Below are positions 38,101 to 48,633 of a DNA stretch of 64,000 nucleotides, piece by piece. Position numbers and translations under genes: made by a program. Location: positions 6,461,307-6,525,306 of the forward strand of contig NC_057920.1 of assembly GCF_018873765.1 (NCBI RefSeq), written 5' to 3'. Within the stretch, counting starts at the first letter, position 1. Each line of letters begins with the position of its first letter. The DNA comes from Telopea speciosissima (lineage: Eukaryota; Streptophyta; Magnoliopsida; Proteales; Proteaceae). Below the pieces are notes generated by a model. It did not search any database, was not told the DNA's origin, and worked only from the letters and a program-made list of their open reading frames with translations.

Positions 38101-41100
38101 AAAAAAAGCGTTTTGTTCATGTGAACAGTACCTCAAGACACTATTCACGCGAACAGTGATTTGTGGCTGATATGGACTGCTGGCTTAGAAGAGTTGATTT
38201 TTGGTGTTATTTTTATTATTAGACACTTGTTTAGTTTTGTATTTGTGTTGTAATCCTAATTGGGAATCCTAGTTCTGTTAGGAATCCTAGTTAGAGCCTA
38301 GTTTCTATTCTATAGGTTTTATTAATTAGTTTCTTACTGAGATTAGGATTGGGTTGTTTTATTATAAATACATGTATGTGGCTGAGCAAAAAGGAGACAG
38401 ATTGAAGAGAAAAGAGCCATTGATGAAGCTGTGAGATGCAGCAACGGTGAGATACCATGCGACGAGAAGCCCTGTGTGAGAGAATGATGGGCTGAGATAG
38501 CTGATCCTATTCCCCCCCTTCTATATCCCTTTCCTCTTCTTTCCTAACCTTTGATGTTCTTCTTCATATGTAAACAAAAAATAGCAATAAAAAAAGAGCT
38601 CCAATTATTTAATTTTATTCCTTTTATTGTATTGATCCTGTTGCAATCGATCTCCCATTGGTTTCCCTGGTTCGAGATCGACTTTTGCATTGTTATCCTT
38701 CCTAGTTTTTCCATGCATCCATCTCAACATCCTCATCTCCGCTACACTGAGTTTATCTATATGATGCTTTTTAACTGCCCAACATTCCGCACCATACATC
38801 ATAGCCGGTCGTATAACTATCCTATAAAATTTTTCTTTAAAGTTTCAAAGGAATACATTGATTACACAACACTCCGGACACACCTCTCCACTTCATCCAT
38901 CCTATTTTAATTCTTGTGAAACATCATTCTCTATATCACCTTATTTATGTATGATTGAGCCAAGATACCTAAAATAATCACTTTGTAGAATCTCCCCCTC
39001 ATCAATTCTCACCATCACATTATCCATCCAGTGTAACCAAAGTTACACGCCATATACTCTGTCTTCGTTCTACTTACCTTAAAACCTTTTGATTCCAAGG
39101 TTGATCTCCATAACTCTAACTTGACGCTAATCCCTGCTTTTGTCTCATACACCAAAACAATATCATTAGCAAAAAGCATATACTAAGGAACCTCATCTTA
39201 AATGTCTCTAGTTAAATCATCTATGATAAGCGCAAACAAATAAAGGCTTAAAGTTGATCCTTGATGTAACTCAATTGTAATTGGGAGTTCACTACCTTGG
39301 CCCCCCACAGTTCTTACACTTGTCACCGAACCATCATACAAATCTTTAATTATGTCTCACATATTTACTTGAAACACTTATCTTCTCTAGTACTTTCCAA
39401 ATACATATGATAGTCTTCTAAAAGTTGTAACATAGAATTTTGATCTTCACACAACTTGCGGAGCCCATTTGAGAGAGTTTATAACTTGCAGTTATAACGT
39501 TCCTCCCTACCCACAAGTCATGGCTAGATTTTAGGAGCATTATCACTATTTAAATCTTGAGAATTAGAGTCTTCATTTCTTCAGTTTCCTTATTTATTTG
39601 AATTACTTGTTAGGTAGTTAAGTTAATCCGGATCACTCCTTTTGTTGTCCACGCGTAGAAGAAGTTTTTTTTATCCTTCCCTGATTATATTATTCAATTT
39701 AGGATACTGATGTTAATATCTTGTTTTAGTTTCAGTTTTATTTAAAGCAATTAAGCAATGTACTCTTAAGGACACCCCACGATATTGGAACGGAATTGAG
39801 TTTTTTTTTTTTTTAAATTTGAAAAGTGAGTTGCGTGCTCTCCCCTCTCTCCCCCCATGATGTCTCCTCTCTTTTCTCTCTCTTCTCTCTTCTCCTTTTC
39901 TTCCATCGATCTACCCACCACCAGCAGATCCCCTGTCTGATCTCCATCAGCATCCCTATTGAATTACATTAGACTTGGTTGATTTCAGATATATATTTGC
40001 TATCAGGCATTCAAAAATAACTTCAATGTGTTGGAAAAGTTACCTGTAGGATATGATGCTTGAATTGCAGGAATAGGAGCGCTGGTCACTCCATTGACAC
40101 TGGGCCCACTATATTGCACAAGATGATGACCTGGCATTGTGTAGCCCTGAACCGCTGTATACCCATGACTGCCAGGAAGAGTCTGACCAACTTGCCCAAA
40201 TGGGTAGATAGCCGGATTAACTGTCCCCGGTACCCCGTATATCTGAAGATATTGCTGACCCATGTAAGGATTATAAACACCCTGCAAAAAAAGATGGCAC
40301 ACAAAAATTGAAGCAAGTCAGCTTGGCATGTAATCACCCAGTTCTTGTACATTTTCTTTCCCAAATTGAAGTTAATTTCTGACAGTGGTGATGATTTTGG
40401 AACTCTCAACCTGTGGGTAGACATATTCAGGCCCGTATGTTGTGTACCTGCACAAAAAGAAAATCATAGCATCCGTTGTGAATTCTTTTTATTTCTTTTT
40501 CAGGTATTAAGTGGATGTTTTGAAATTATCACCAAAAGCGTTCCAGATGCTCCTGGCAGAGGATAACTACATTGCCAGGAAAAACAGGAACTTCTGGAAT
40601 GCTTCCATGGAAATTTCCCAAAATGCCCATAGTATCCAGATACAGGACAAGGCCATAAGACAACCAAGTCAAGAGCACAGAACTAGGGTCTCCCTACTGT
40701 ACATTGGCACAATTGCTCATGAAATCAGCACTTCCAATCAATATGATATTCTTTTTACCATGTGGCTGGGGAAAAAGAAAAAAGGAACAAAAATCATACT
40801 GGGTGATCCATCCCAAACATCTGGTCACTTATTATCTAGACTATAAATGATCCTTGACAGTATAAGCTGTTCAAAGAGACATTAAATTTTATGGTTCTCC
40901 CCAGTGTAACTTTTATCCAATCCTCTGGCCTAATGAGCAAGCACGATTATATTACAATTACATTGTTTGGAAAGCCAAAGACACAAGATCTTGGACTCCC
41001 ATGTCAACATTTGACCAAGTAGAGCCACTCATACAAATCCCAAGTCAATTGTAAAGCTTTTGGAACACCACATGGCGTCATCAACTTGAAGAAAAAAACT

Positions 41101-43806
41101 CACCCATATGGAGGATATGAATATCCTTGTTGGTAGCTGTAAGAAACTGGTTGGTGGTAACCAGGGCTTCCTACATAGGATCCATGGGGAACTTGTAAAT
41201 TTCCAACAAAGGGTGCTGCTGACCTCAAGCGCCCTATATGAAACCAAAGCAATAATGCAACAAAAATTATTATAGCATCTATAGGTAGTGACTGGAGTCC
41301 ACAAGAAGGGCTAAAGAAAAATATAGATGAGGTCGGAGAAAAGGAAGTCGAATTCTTGTAATAAAAAAAATGCAAATCCCAAAGCGGCCAACCAAACAAT
41401 ACATAGAAAATTCAAAGCACAGCTTGAATGATATAACTCTTAAATATAAGCCTATAAAAAATGAAACGAGGAAGCTAAGGTATGAATAAATAAATCTGAG
41501 CATTAAATTTAAATATATTTATAAAATAAAATAAAAGGGTATAAGATTACTATCTCTAAATCAGATCAGGTATTGAATGGTTTATTGTAAAATATCCATA
41601 AATACATCAGATCCGTACATACATGAATATATAAAGTGCATGCACATAGTTTATACATAAACAATAACTTAGATCACTTAAAAAAAAGGATTGATTAAAG
41701 TACACTTAAGCCAAGCTTGACGAATGGAATAGTTTATACGTAAACAATAACATAAATCACTTAAAAAAAAGGATGGATTAAAGTACACTTAAGCCAAGCT
41801 TGACGAATAGAAGAAAATAAAGAAATAGATAAGTACACCAAATCCTAAGACAATAAGAATAAGGCAGAGGTTTCCCACGATGCCAGAGTAGGAAAGCACA
41901 AAAACGAGAGGACGGTAGACGAATTTGTTCAGTAGGAGGCCCACATTTTGTCTGAGGAGAGAGATTTTCAGTGTGGGTCCCATAGCTAATTATAAGAGAG
42001 GTCGTGGGTGGAATCCCCACTCCAGCATCGTGGAGATCTTTTTCCCACAAGAATAAAAAGCATGAAGTTTATCCAGGTCATCAATGTTGGACCTGAATAT
42101 GAGCTGATGCTTAATCATTTTGTACATTTATCTTTCTATGACAGGTAAAAGATTAATTACCACCATTACACACAGATAAATGTATTTTCAAATATAATCT
42201 TCCACGATAAAGGGAGGGAGGAGGGTTTTTCTAACCTCACAGTTAGCTAATAGGCCTATCTAATCAGGTCACATGGGATCTTGGCATCAGAAACCCCATA
42301 TTAAGGGGAATAAGAAATGAAAAATGATTTCACCAGACATCTGATTGGACTATGATGTCAGAGTTTCTGTAAGGTCAGCATTTTAGGGAAAAATAATGGA
42401 GCTATTGATATTAAAAATGGCAGGTGGCAGCCCTTTTTTGTGGGGGTGGATTTAGTGAGAGAGGAAAAGATTTGGAGACTTGATCCCAAAGTGAGACCAA
42501 GCATAGATTTTGTACTCCATTGCCTATAAAAAAATCTGCCCTAACACATACACAGGAAAGGAGGAAAAGCAAAACTGAGGATTCCTTCAGATATAGTTTC
42601 TAACGTCAGAAACCTTCTTGACACAAAGTAAGTTCAACAATATGAATAAGCCTCGGTTTCTGGTCTTCCAAAATCAATTAAAATTAAATATTTAGATAGT
42701 TAATTCTAACAAAATCCCAGTCACTCATCAGATTAAGGCAGGACAAAGTTTCAGAAACCTGACAGGAAACACCATTACGGTGTACCAAGAGAATCCAAAT
42801 CACAAAAGAAATCAAGTTCAGGTAATACATTTTTCACTTATGGGCACTGCAACCAGTTCAAGTTCAAATTAAACTAATCAAGTGGGAAACAGAAATGATC
42901 AACTTAATGATATGGGGAAAGTTTTCATACACGGCTGTGTAAGCCGTGTATGTGAGAGGGTGGGAGTATCAAGGCATTAATTAATGGGTGGGGGTTTATG
43001 ACTTTTCCAACTCTTTGTAAGAGGGGACACGACCGTGCATGCTTACACGGCCGTGTATGAAAACTTCCCCCTAATGATAGAATCGAGTTCATAAATCAAG
43101 GGTCAAAATGCGCAGTAATGAATCATAAGTAAAGAAAACTGGAAGATCAAAGGAAATACCATATGATGAAGCTGGCCTTGGCCGCCCAAGCGAAGCCAAA
43201 TTACAGTTAGCCCTCCTACCATCAATAACAGGGTTTGGATCAGCACAGGCCCTCCTCGCAGATTCAGGATCACGGAAAGTCACCTAAACCCTCCATACAA
43301 ATCAACCCAATGAAAAGAAAGTCATCTCTTTGGCCAACTAAAAGATACTAAAACATTATGAGATTCCATTCTTCAATGACACACAACTTTCCTTCTATTG
43401 TTGGCTAAATCCCTGACGAAAGCTTAGCCAGAGAAAATCTCAAATCTAAAAATCAACATTTCTCCTCCTTTTTACAATATAAATGTAATTTTAAAAATGA
43501 ATACCAGCACAAAATAAATGAAAAGCTGCAAGAAACTAACGACCTAAAAACAGAAATACTCACAAAGCCGTATCCTTTCGACCTCCCTGTATTCTTATCA
43601 GTGATCACGACTGCTTCTAGAATCTCTCCGTATTGCTCGAAGTATCGACGGAGAGTCCCGCTCTGTGTCTCCCAAGCCAATCCACCCACAAAGACTTTGG
43701 TGTAAGTGGTGTCCCCGAAAGAGGAATTCAAGAATTGAAACCCAGAATTTGAACTCGATCCCGATCCCGATCCGGAACCAGAACCAGGAATCGACATATA
43801 AGCCAT
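35125..43806 (-). CDS. Single-RRM RNA-binding protein (RBM24-like / ARP1-like), 6 exons, 289 aa
   Basis: Exons, 5' to 3': 43806-43564, 43283-43160, 41233-41104, 40447-40411, 40281-40044, 35222-35125; phases agree across all junctions and total 870 nt. The N-terminus ([15 protein letters not shown]) precedes one RRM at about residues 22-98. RNP2 is [12 protein letters not shown]1 is KGYGFVTF, split by intron 1 between F and V. A conserved [17 protein letters not shown] follows the RRM. The rest is low in charge and rich in Tyr, Gly, Pro and Gln ([28 protein letters not shown]), ending with SGSDQTAG. This architecture fits the Arabidopsis At1g20880/At1g76460 group, which bind mRNA; a specific target cannot be inferred. 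Exon 4 is only 37 nt. Intron 5 (4.8 kb) contains nested retroelements. The frame is intact. Confidence 0.92.
37112..37587 (-). mobile_element. Solo LTR, family C (476 bp)
   Basis: Ends TAATG (37112) and CATCA (37587), with target duplication AAACA at 37107-37111 and 37588-37592. It sits inside the host LTR element between its two LTRs. It is probably leftward, judged by its TGATG start on the minus strand. Confidence 0.7.
37788..37825. mobile_element. Micro-insertion TTTTACCC-A(n) with 10-bp duplication, empty site known
   Basis: GGTCATACTT (37788-37797) and GGTCATGCTT (37816-37825) flank TTTTACCC plus ten A. The sibling RTE copy at about 13302-13328 has the uninterrupted stretch (reverse complement of AAGTATGACC), so the 18 nt plus duplication are an insertion here. 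Confidence 0.8.
38059..38692 (+). mobile_element. Solo LTR, family A, copy 2 (634 bp)
   Basis: Begins TGATGTAG and ends TTTTGCATTG, with target duplication TTATC at 38054-38058 and 38693-38697. A TATAAATA box lies near 38363. Same family as 12352-13051 but in the opposite orientation, in the same stretch of the RTE element. Confidence 0.8.
41648..41813. repeat. 83-bp tandem duplication in RRM-gene intron 2
   Basis: Two adjacent units, 41648-41730 and 41731-41813, differ at only a few positions; both contain CACTTAAGCCAAGCTTGACG. A recent local duplication with no coding role. Confidence 0.9.
42913..43071. mobile_element. MITE with about 31-bp inverted repeats, 8-bp target duplication
   Basis: The left end GGGGAAAGTTTTCATACACG, continuing GCTGTGTAAGC, is mirrored at the right end. 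The 8-bp TAATGATA flanks it (42905-42912 and 43072-43079), pointing to hAT-type mobilisation. It has a second internal copy of the ACACGG motif and no coding capacity. It lies in intron 2 of the RRM gene. Confidence 0.85.
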
Positions 43807-44300
43807 GGAATTCCAAGAAATATGGTACGAACTCAGAAAAAAAACCCGCGTATCAAACTCTTCTTAAAACCGATTTAATTCGAGCATGTTAATACTGATC
43901 CTCATTGCAAATGAAGAATATAAGAAAACCCTATGAATGGTTCAAGATATGGTGTGATCACACTATCATATTCCACCAACGGGAAGCCTAATTCAGAAAC
44001 CCAGGAGAACACAACCTGCGAATTATATGACACTGTAGTCGATCTAATAAACCCTTAGGTTCATAAACCCCATAAGAACCCTAGATTTGAAGAAGCGTTC
44101 AGAAGAACAGAGTCAAAAAGGAACACGGGTATGGTGCAATTGCTGGAATATGACTTGGTTCGTAGAAAAGCTAATCAAGGAGAGCTCTACAAGAATCTAG
44201 AGGAGATTAACGATGGACAAAGAGGAATAACTTTTTCCTTGGACAAGAGAAATAGAAGAGATTCATAATTTTCACAGGAGAAGGAGAAGGGAAAATGGAG

Positions 44301-44350
44301 AAGAAAACCCATATGATTTTTGTTTTTTTGGTAAGAAAACCCATATGATT
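44301..44350. mobile_element. Micro-insertion with exact 18-bp target duplication
   Basis: AAGAAAACCCATATGATT occurs at 44301-44318 and 44333-44350. Between them are 14 nt (TTTGTTTTTTTGGT), on the other strand ACC plus an A-rich tail, the same end as the LINE tail at 45796. Confidence 0.7.
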
Positions 44351-44384
44351 CAAGGTATACAGGGTGGAAGGAATGTGGGACCCT

Positions 44385-44391
<7 letters not shown>

Positions 44392-44432
<41 letters not shown>
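44392..44432. repeat. (CT)n microsatellite
   Basis: An uninterrupted CT run, reading as GA repeats on the strand of the RRM gene. Could act as a GAGA-type promoter element; not shown. Confidence 0.9.
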
Positions 44433-44433
<1 letters not shown>

Positions 44434-44573
44434 GTCTTCAGATGCATAAATAAATACCTATTTTTATCCGATTTTTATTCATTTTCTCTTTTTTAACAAT
44501 GGAAGTAGTTTCACCTGTTGTACGCGTTTCTTTTATTCTTTAAGGAACTGGGTTTACTGTTTTCTGTGTTCTA

Positions 44574-44616
44574 ATATTCTACTTAAATGTTCTACCAAAA
44601 AAACATATTCTACTTA
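44574..44616. mobile_element. Possible micro-insertion with 12-bp duplication
   Basis: ATATTCTACTTA at 44574-44585 and 44605-44616 flanks AATGTTCTACC plus A-rich tail. The sequence after each copy is partly similar (TGTTCTA), so tandem duplication is an alternative. Confidence 0.4.
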
Positions 44617-45190
44617 CTTGTTCTATTTAAATTTTGGACTTTTCAACTAATTACATAATCTATTTATGGATAATTGAACACCTCTTTTCAAGTTTTTGCT
44701 AACTGATTTGATGTACTTCGTCTTATTTTGAGTTGTTTTATCGAGTCTACATCAGGTTCTCGTACAAGAACAATAACCATTATCGTACGCCTTAGATGCA
44801 CAGATGGAATCCAAGAGAATGGTTTACAAGAACTTGATCCAGACATTGTTTTATCAATCCTGTAAATTTCTTTCAGTGGGGTTGGGGGAGGGGGATCGTA
44901 AACTAGACTAGGAATAGGAAGCCCCCAAACTCGAAACCTCTTGGGGGTTAAGCTCTATTACATTAGCCTCAAGCCAGTTGTGCAATTGTCCTCTTAGAAA
45001 TACTCTAATTGGTGCATTAGATAACCTTTAGCATATTCTTCCATTCTATATATGTATATTTTTATGTTAAAAGGTAAATGAAGAAGGTTGCCAAGTTGCA
45101 CCTAGACACAAGAAGGGCGAAATGACCACCCTATCTCCCATGAAATGAAAATTTTCACCCCTTTTGGATGTCTCATCGCGCACTCTCATT

Positions 45191-45214
45191 GGCCCCTGCA
45201 TTGGTGCAGGGGCC
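45191..45214. repeat. Perfect 10-bp-arm palindrome
   Basis: Arms GGCCCCTGCA and TGCAGGGGCC with a TTGG loop. It is GC-rich in AT-rich surroundings, just upstream of the LINE RNase H fragment. Possibly the core of a degenerate fold-back element. Confidence 0.7.
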
Positions 45215-45249
45215 ACGCAGCCTAGCAACGATCCCCTTCCCCTCCTATA

Positions 45250-45809
45250 TGACATTCCTAAACAACAAGAAGGCCAAAAATGGCAATGCCCTCGGCAAGG
45301 CTTCTACAAACTAAATACTGATACTGATGTAAAAGGATCTAAGGGAGGTTTGGATGCTATCATTCGAAATGATAGAGGATTCCCTCTAGCTGCAATTTCT
45401 ACCCCTGCGGTGGTCACATCTACTATTCAAGGAGAGGCCAGGGCTCTCAAGTTTGGCTTGCTGTATGGCATATCAGAAGGGATCGAGAACATTGAAGCTG
45501 AGGAGGATTCCCAACAGCGCATCAATATCATCCAAGACCGTAGAAAGCCCCCTCCTATTGAAGTTCTCTAACTATCATTCAGGATATCAGGGACTTAATT
45601 TCCTACTTTAGGACCTGTAACTTCTTTTTTATTTCGAGGGAAACTAACAACACTGCTGACTCCCTCTCTAGGATGGCCTTGTCTTGTGCGACCGAGGCAA
45701 GTTGGCCTCTATCCACTCCCTGGTTTTCTGCCCTTTGAAATCCATAAGCCTTGAGCGAGGCGTACATCAATAAATAAGTTTGCTTTAATTTTCACCAAAA
45801 AAAAAAAAC
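45250..45809 (+). pseudogene. L1-type LINE RNase H fragment with 3' A-tail
   Basis: Code for FYKLNTDTDVKGSKGGLDAI (the usual Asp reads in a drifted context), RNDRGFPLAAIS and EARALKFGLLYGI is the RNase H-like domain of plant L1 elements. After a frameshift near 45530 it continues as ETNNTADSLSRMAL. The 3' UTR ends TTTTCACC plus A(12) at 45796-45809. 5'-truncated and broken. Confidence 0.75.
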
Positions 45810-48473
45810 CAGTAACTAATAGCCTAATACATTGTTCGTGGAAAAGTATCTACACATAATTCATTTACATTGGCATCTTACATGCTAATCCAATAGCGGA
45901 AAGCACAATGGTGTATTTAATGAGGAGAGAGAAAAAAGGCATATACTTGATGGGGAGAGATTCGTGCCCAAAAAAATAAGAAGAGAGAAGAGCAAGATTG
46001 GAAAAATTATCTCCTATAGTTCTTTGCCCGGTCTAGTTCCCCAGTTCTTCTAATAGGGGGATGGTGGATCCCACCTGGGCAGAGTGTTCAAATAGGGGTA
46101 GGGTGGTCATGCCAACCCCCCTTGTTAGAGGTACTCTATACACCATTATAGTTCCTTTTCCCATATTTCATGTATATATGGGAAATGAAATACATATTGC
46201 ATCCCTGATCATGTGGGTCCCCTTTAATATGAATCGTAAGGCATTCCTTCCTAGTACCCATTGATACTACATGGGAGATGTCAATACATACAAGCAGCAC
46301 ATAAATCCCTCTCCATGTTTGGGAATCGAATGATGATGTTAGATGGCATTAGTCACAGAAGACGACAAAACGCATGGTTAGTGAAATTTGGCCTTGTTGT
46401 ATGAGGAATTAATGCAACCTAAAGATAAGTTTAAGACTTCTTTGATTTTAGTTATCAAATATGTCTAATCGTCATCATCATGAATCAATATTAGGTACCA
46501 CAATTTGAAATCATTACTAGTTATAAATTAGTTTGTAATCAACAAGTGGAATGGGTTTTATAAAAGTCAACTAAAAGATATAAATTATTATTTTTTAGGA
46601 GAAGATTACCTGAGCAAGCAACATAGGGGAGCACACTAATGAGGTGCGACAAATGGTATCCTATATAGAAGGATAGAGGGGTCATTTCATGTGAAGAGAG
46701 AGAAAGATAATGATGTGTTAATGGAGTCTAGCTCAGGTTCACATACGAGAACCATCTCGTACACCTCTAAGGCGCACAAATGGAATCAGACTTTGAAGTG
46801 GATTCCATCTATAGGCCTCAGAGTCACACAAGATGGTAGTGGACCTTGTAGAATCGTTCAGAGAATCTTTTCCCTTATTTTTTAACTACATATTAGGTTT
46901 CATTTATGAAGTAGGCCTTAGGTTGACCCTAATGGCCAATAATGTAAGATATTTCGGTAACTATTACTTACATGGGGTGAAAATACTCTAGATTTTTTGT
47001 CATTGATGGTTGAGAACTTAAGTAGGATAGTTGGATATAGATTTGATTCATGAATATGAGTCATTTGAAGTGAGAGGGGGGTGGTGATGACAATTTTTTA
47101 AATCTTAAAATTCAAATTGAAGTCAATCTCCTCTCTCAAAGTCTTCTCCCACACCCTCTTATATTTTGTCATTTGGGATTTACACTGACATTTTCTATCC
47201 TTTTTGATCATGTGGGGCCTTCTTATTGATAAAATAATTTCTCACATCGTGATTGGTGTGGCATGAGAGATTCCACTTACGAGCTCAGTGATGTGGGGAA
47301 GTTTATCCAATGACTATACAATTTAATGTAACAGTTGAAATGATTGATCAACAAGATTTGTCTATGTTATTAGGGAAAAATAGATAGATGCGATTATGGG
47401 TACTTCAACTCTTATAGACTCTCTCCTCATTACATATGTGGTCCCATTTCTCTCACTTTATTAAATATAATTATTCGCCCGGCGTGTTAAATGCTAATAT
47501 AAGCGGATAACGTGTAGATCATTTTCTTTGTTCATTATTAAATAAAAATCGATTTTTTACCATTCTGTCACCATCAAGAGTTGTCGTTGTTCTGCACACT
47601 TTTCAAGTTGACATATGAAGGAATAGGATTTGGATTTTATCTTTATTAGAAGAAAAAAAAAAAAAGGTTTATACCAAAGGGAAAAGGTTCTTTGAGCCGT
47701 TAGGAAGGTACACTAGCTCCCTCTGTCGTTTTATCACTATCCTCTTTACATGAAATGACTTCATTGCCCTCTTATGTATGAAATGTTTCATCAATATTCA
47801 TTGGTGTGTTCCTCTACGTTGTTTGCTCACAAAACCTTTTATCTATACTAAAAACTAAAAAGACAAAAAAAAAGTTACAATATCTTTTTCCAACTTGACA
47901 GCAACAAGATTTTACTTGTCTACGTACGTGCACATTGATGTCGCTATTGCTAGAGTAGGTAGGAAATTCACCACCCTCTATATACAACACTAAGTCACTA
48001 ACTGTTGGGATCAACCGATACAGTAGAATCCACATTTGAACGTGTGTAGTTTCAATATGGTTATTAATAATAGTATTGGGATCCGTATCTAACAGTTTTG
48101 CCTCAATTTCAATAAATTATTATTATTTTTTAACAGATTTGCTCTTAAGAAGAACCGTTCCATCGATATGGGATCAGCTACATATCGATTTTGATCGATC
48201 TTATACTAATATTTAATTATGTGATTTAAATTTGATAATCAATCTAGTTGTTCCCTTGCTTATGTCCTTCTTATTTTCTTAATTGATCTCATCAGCCTTT
48301 TATTATTAGGATAAATCGTGCCAGATGGATATGAGAATAAGTCAGCTTAGCATTCTTGGTTTGATAACCCTCAATAGAATCCCAACGTATCAACCTCCTG
48401 CCTCTGCATCCCGACCCCTCTCTCTCTCTCTCTCTCTCCTCTTTGTGTTGCCTCTCTACATATTTTGGATCAG
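45810..48473. other. Gene-free AT-rich interval
   Basis: No coding similarity, RNA gene or recognised repeat apart from a (CT)n run at 48419-48438. A segment at 46060-46115 shares the wording GGGTAGGGTGGTCAT with the fold-back near 51600. Confidence 0.5.
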
Positions 48474-48633
48474 GATCGTCTCCAAGAAGCCCAACGCCTA
48501 GGGCGTGCTCTAGGAGTATCCAACGGTTAAGCTATATCGTACACATCTTGGTGCATGCATAGGGATGTGTGCAGCATGCACAATCCAACGACTGGATGCA
48601 CCTTGGGCGTGTTGGGCTCCCTAGAGACGAGCT
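48474..48633. mobile_element. MITE-like fold-back, imperfect inverted ends
   Basis: The left end CGTCTCCAAGAAGCCCAACG pairs with the right end CCCAACACGCCC..AGAGACG read in reverse. About 160 bp in total, with a palindromic GTGCATGCATAGGG core. Target duplication not recognised. Confidence 0.5.

Larger units (their letters stand above)
37715..39400 (-). mobile_element. RTE LINE, 5'-truncated, inserted in the right LTR
   Basis: Direct repeats ATACATA (37708-37714 and 39401-39407) flank the insert; the paralogous left LTR (near 36110-36125) shows the uninterrupted site. The minus strand starts in the reverse transcriptase ([19 protein letters not shown]; the usual FADD reads FAND) and continues to [20 protein letters not shown] and the tail, with only a short (TTG)n at 37715. 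It contains a solo LTR (38059-38692) and a micro-insertion (37788-37825). Confidence 0.85.
36014..39949 (+). mobile_element. Non-autonomous LTR retrotransposon carrying nested insertions
   Basis: The left LTR is 36014-36620. The right LTR (37602-39949) is the same sequence split by an RTE insert. Both begin TAATGCA and end CATCA. The target duplication GCATC flanks the whole (36009-36013 and 39950-39954). A primer-binding-like TTGATATCAAAGC follows the left LTR at 36623. The inside (36621-37601) has a start [15 protein letters not shown] but is broken by stops and carries no reverse transcriptase. The LTRs have diverged clearly, so the insertion is old. Confidence 0.8.
35223..40043 (-). other. 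Intron 5 of the RRM gene, filled by nested retrotransposons
   Basis: Donor CAG|GTAACT at 40044/40043 and acceptor TTATCAG at 35229-35223. Most of the 4.8 kb is one LTR element (36014-39949) with later insertions. Flanks 35223-36008 and 39955-40043 show no features. Confidence 0.85.
43807..45190 (-). promoter_or_regulatory. Upstream region of the RRM gene
   Basis: No gene. Should contain the 5' UTR and promoter of the minus-strand RRM gene. On that strand a (GA)n tract lies at 44432-44392, about 590 bp upstream of the ATG. Two micro-insertions (44301-44350, 44574-44616) are listed separately. Confidence 0.4.
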
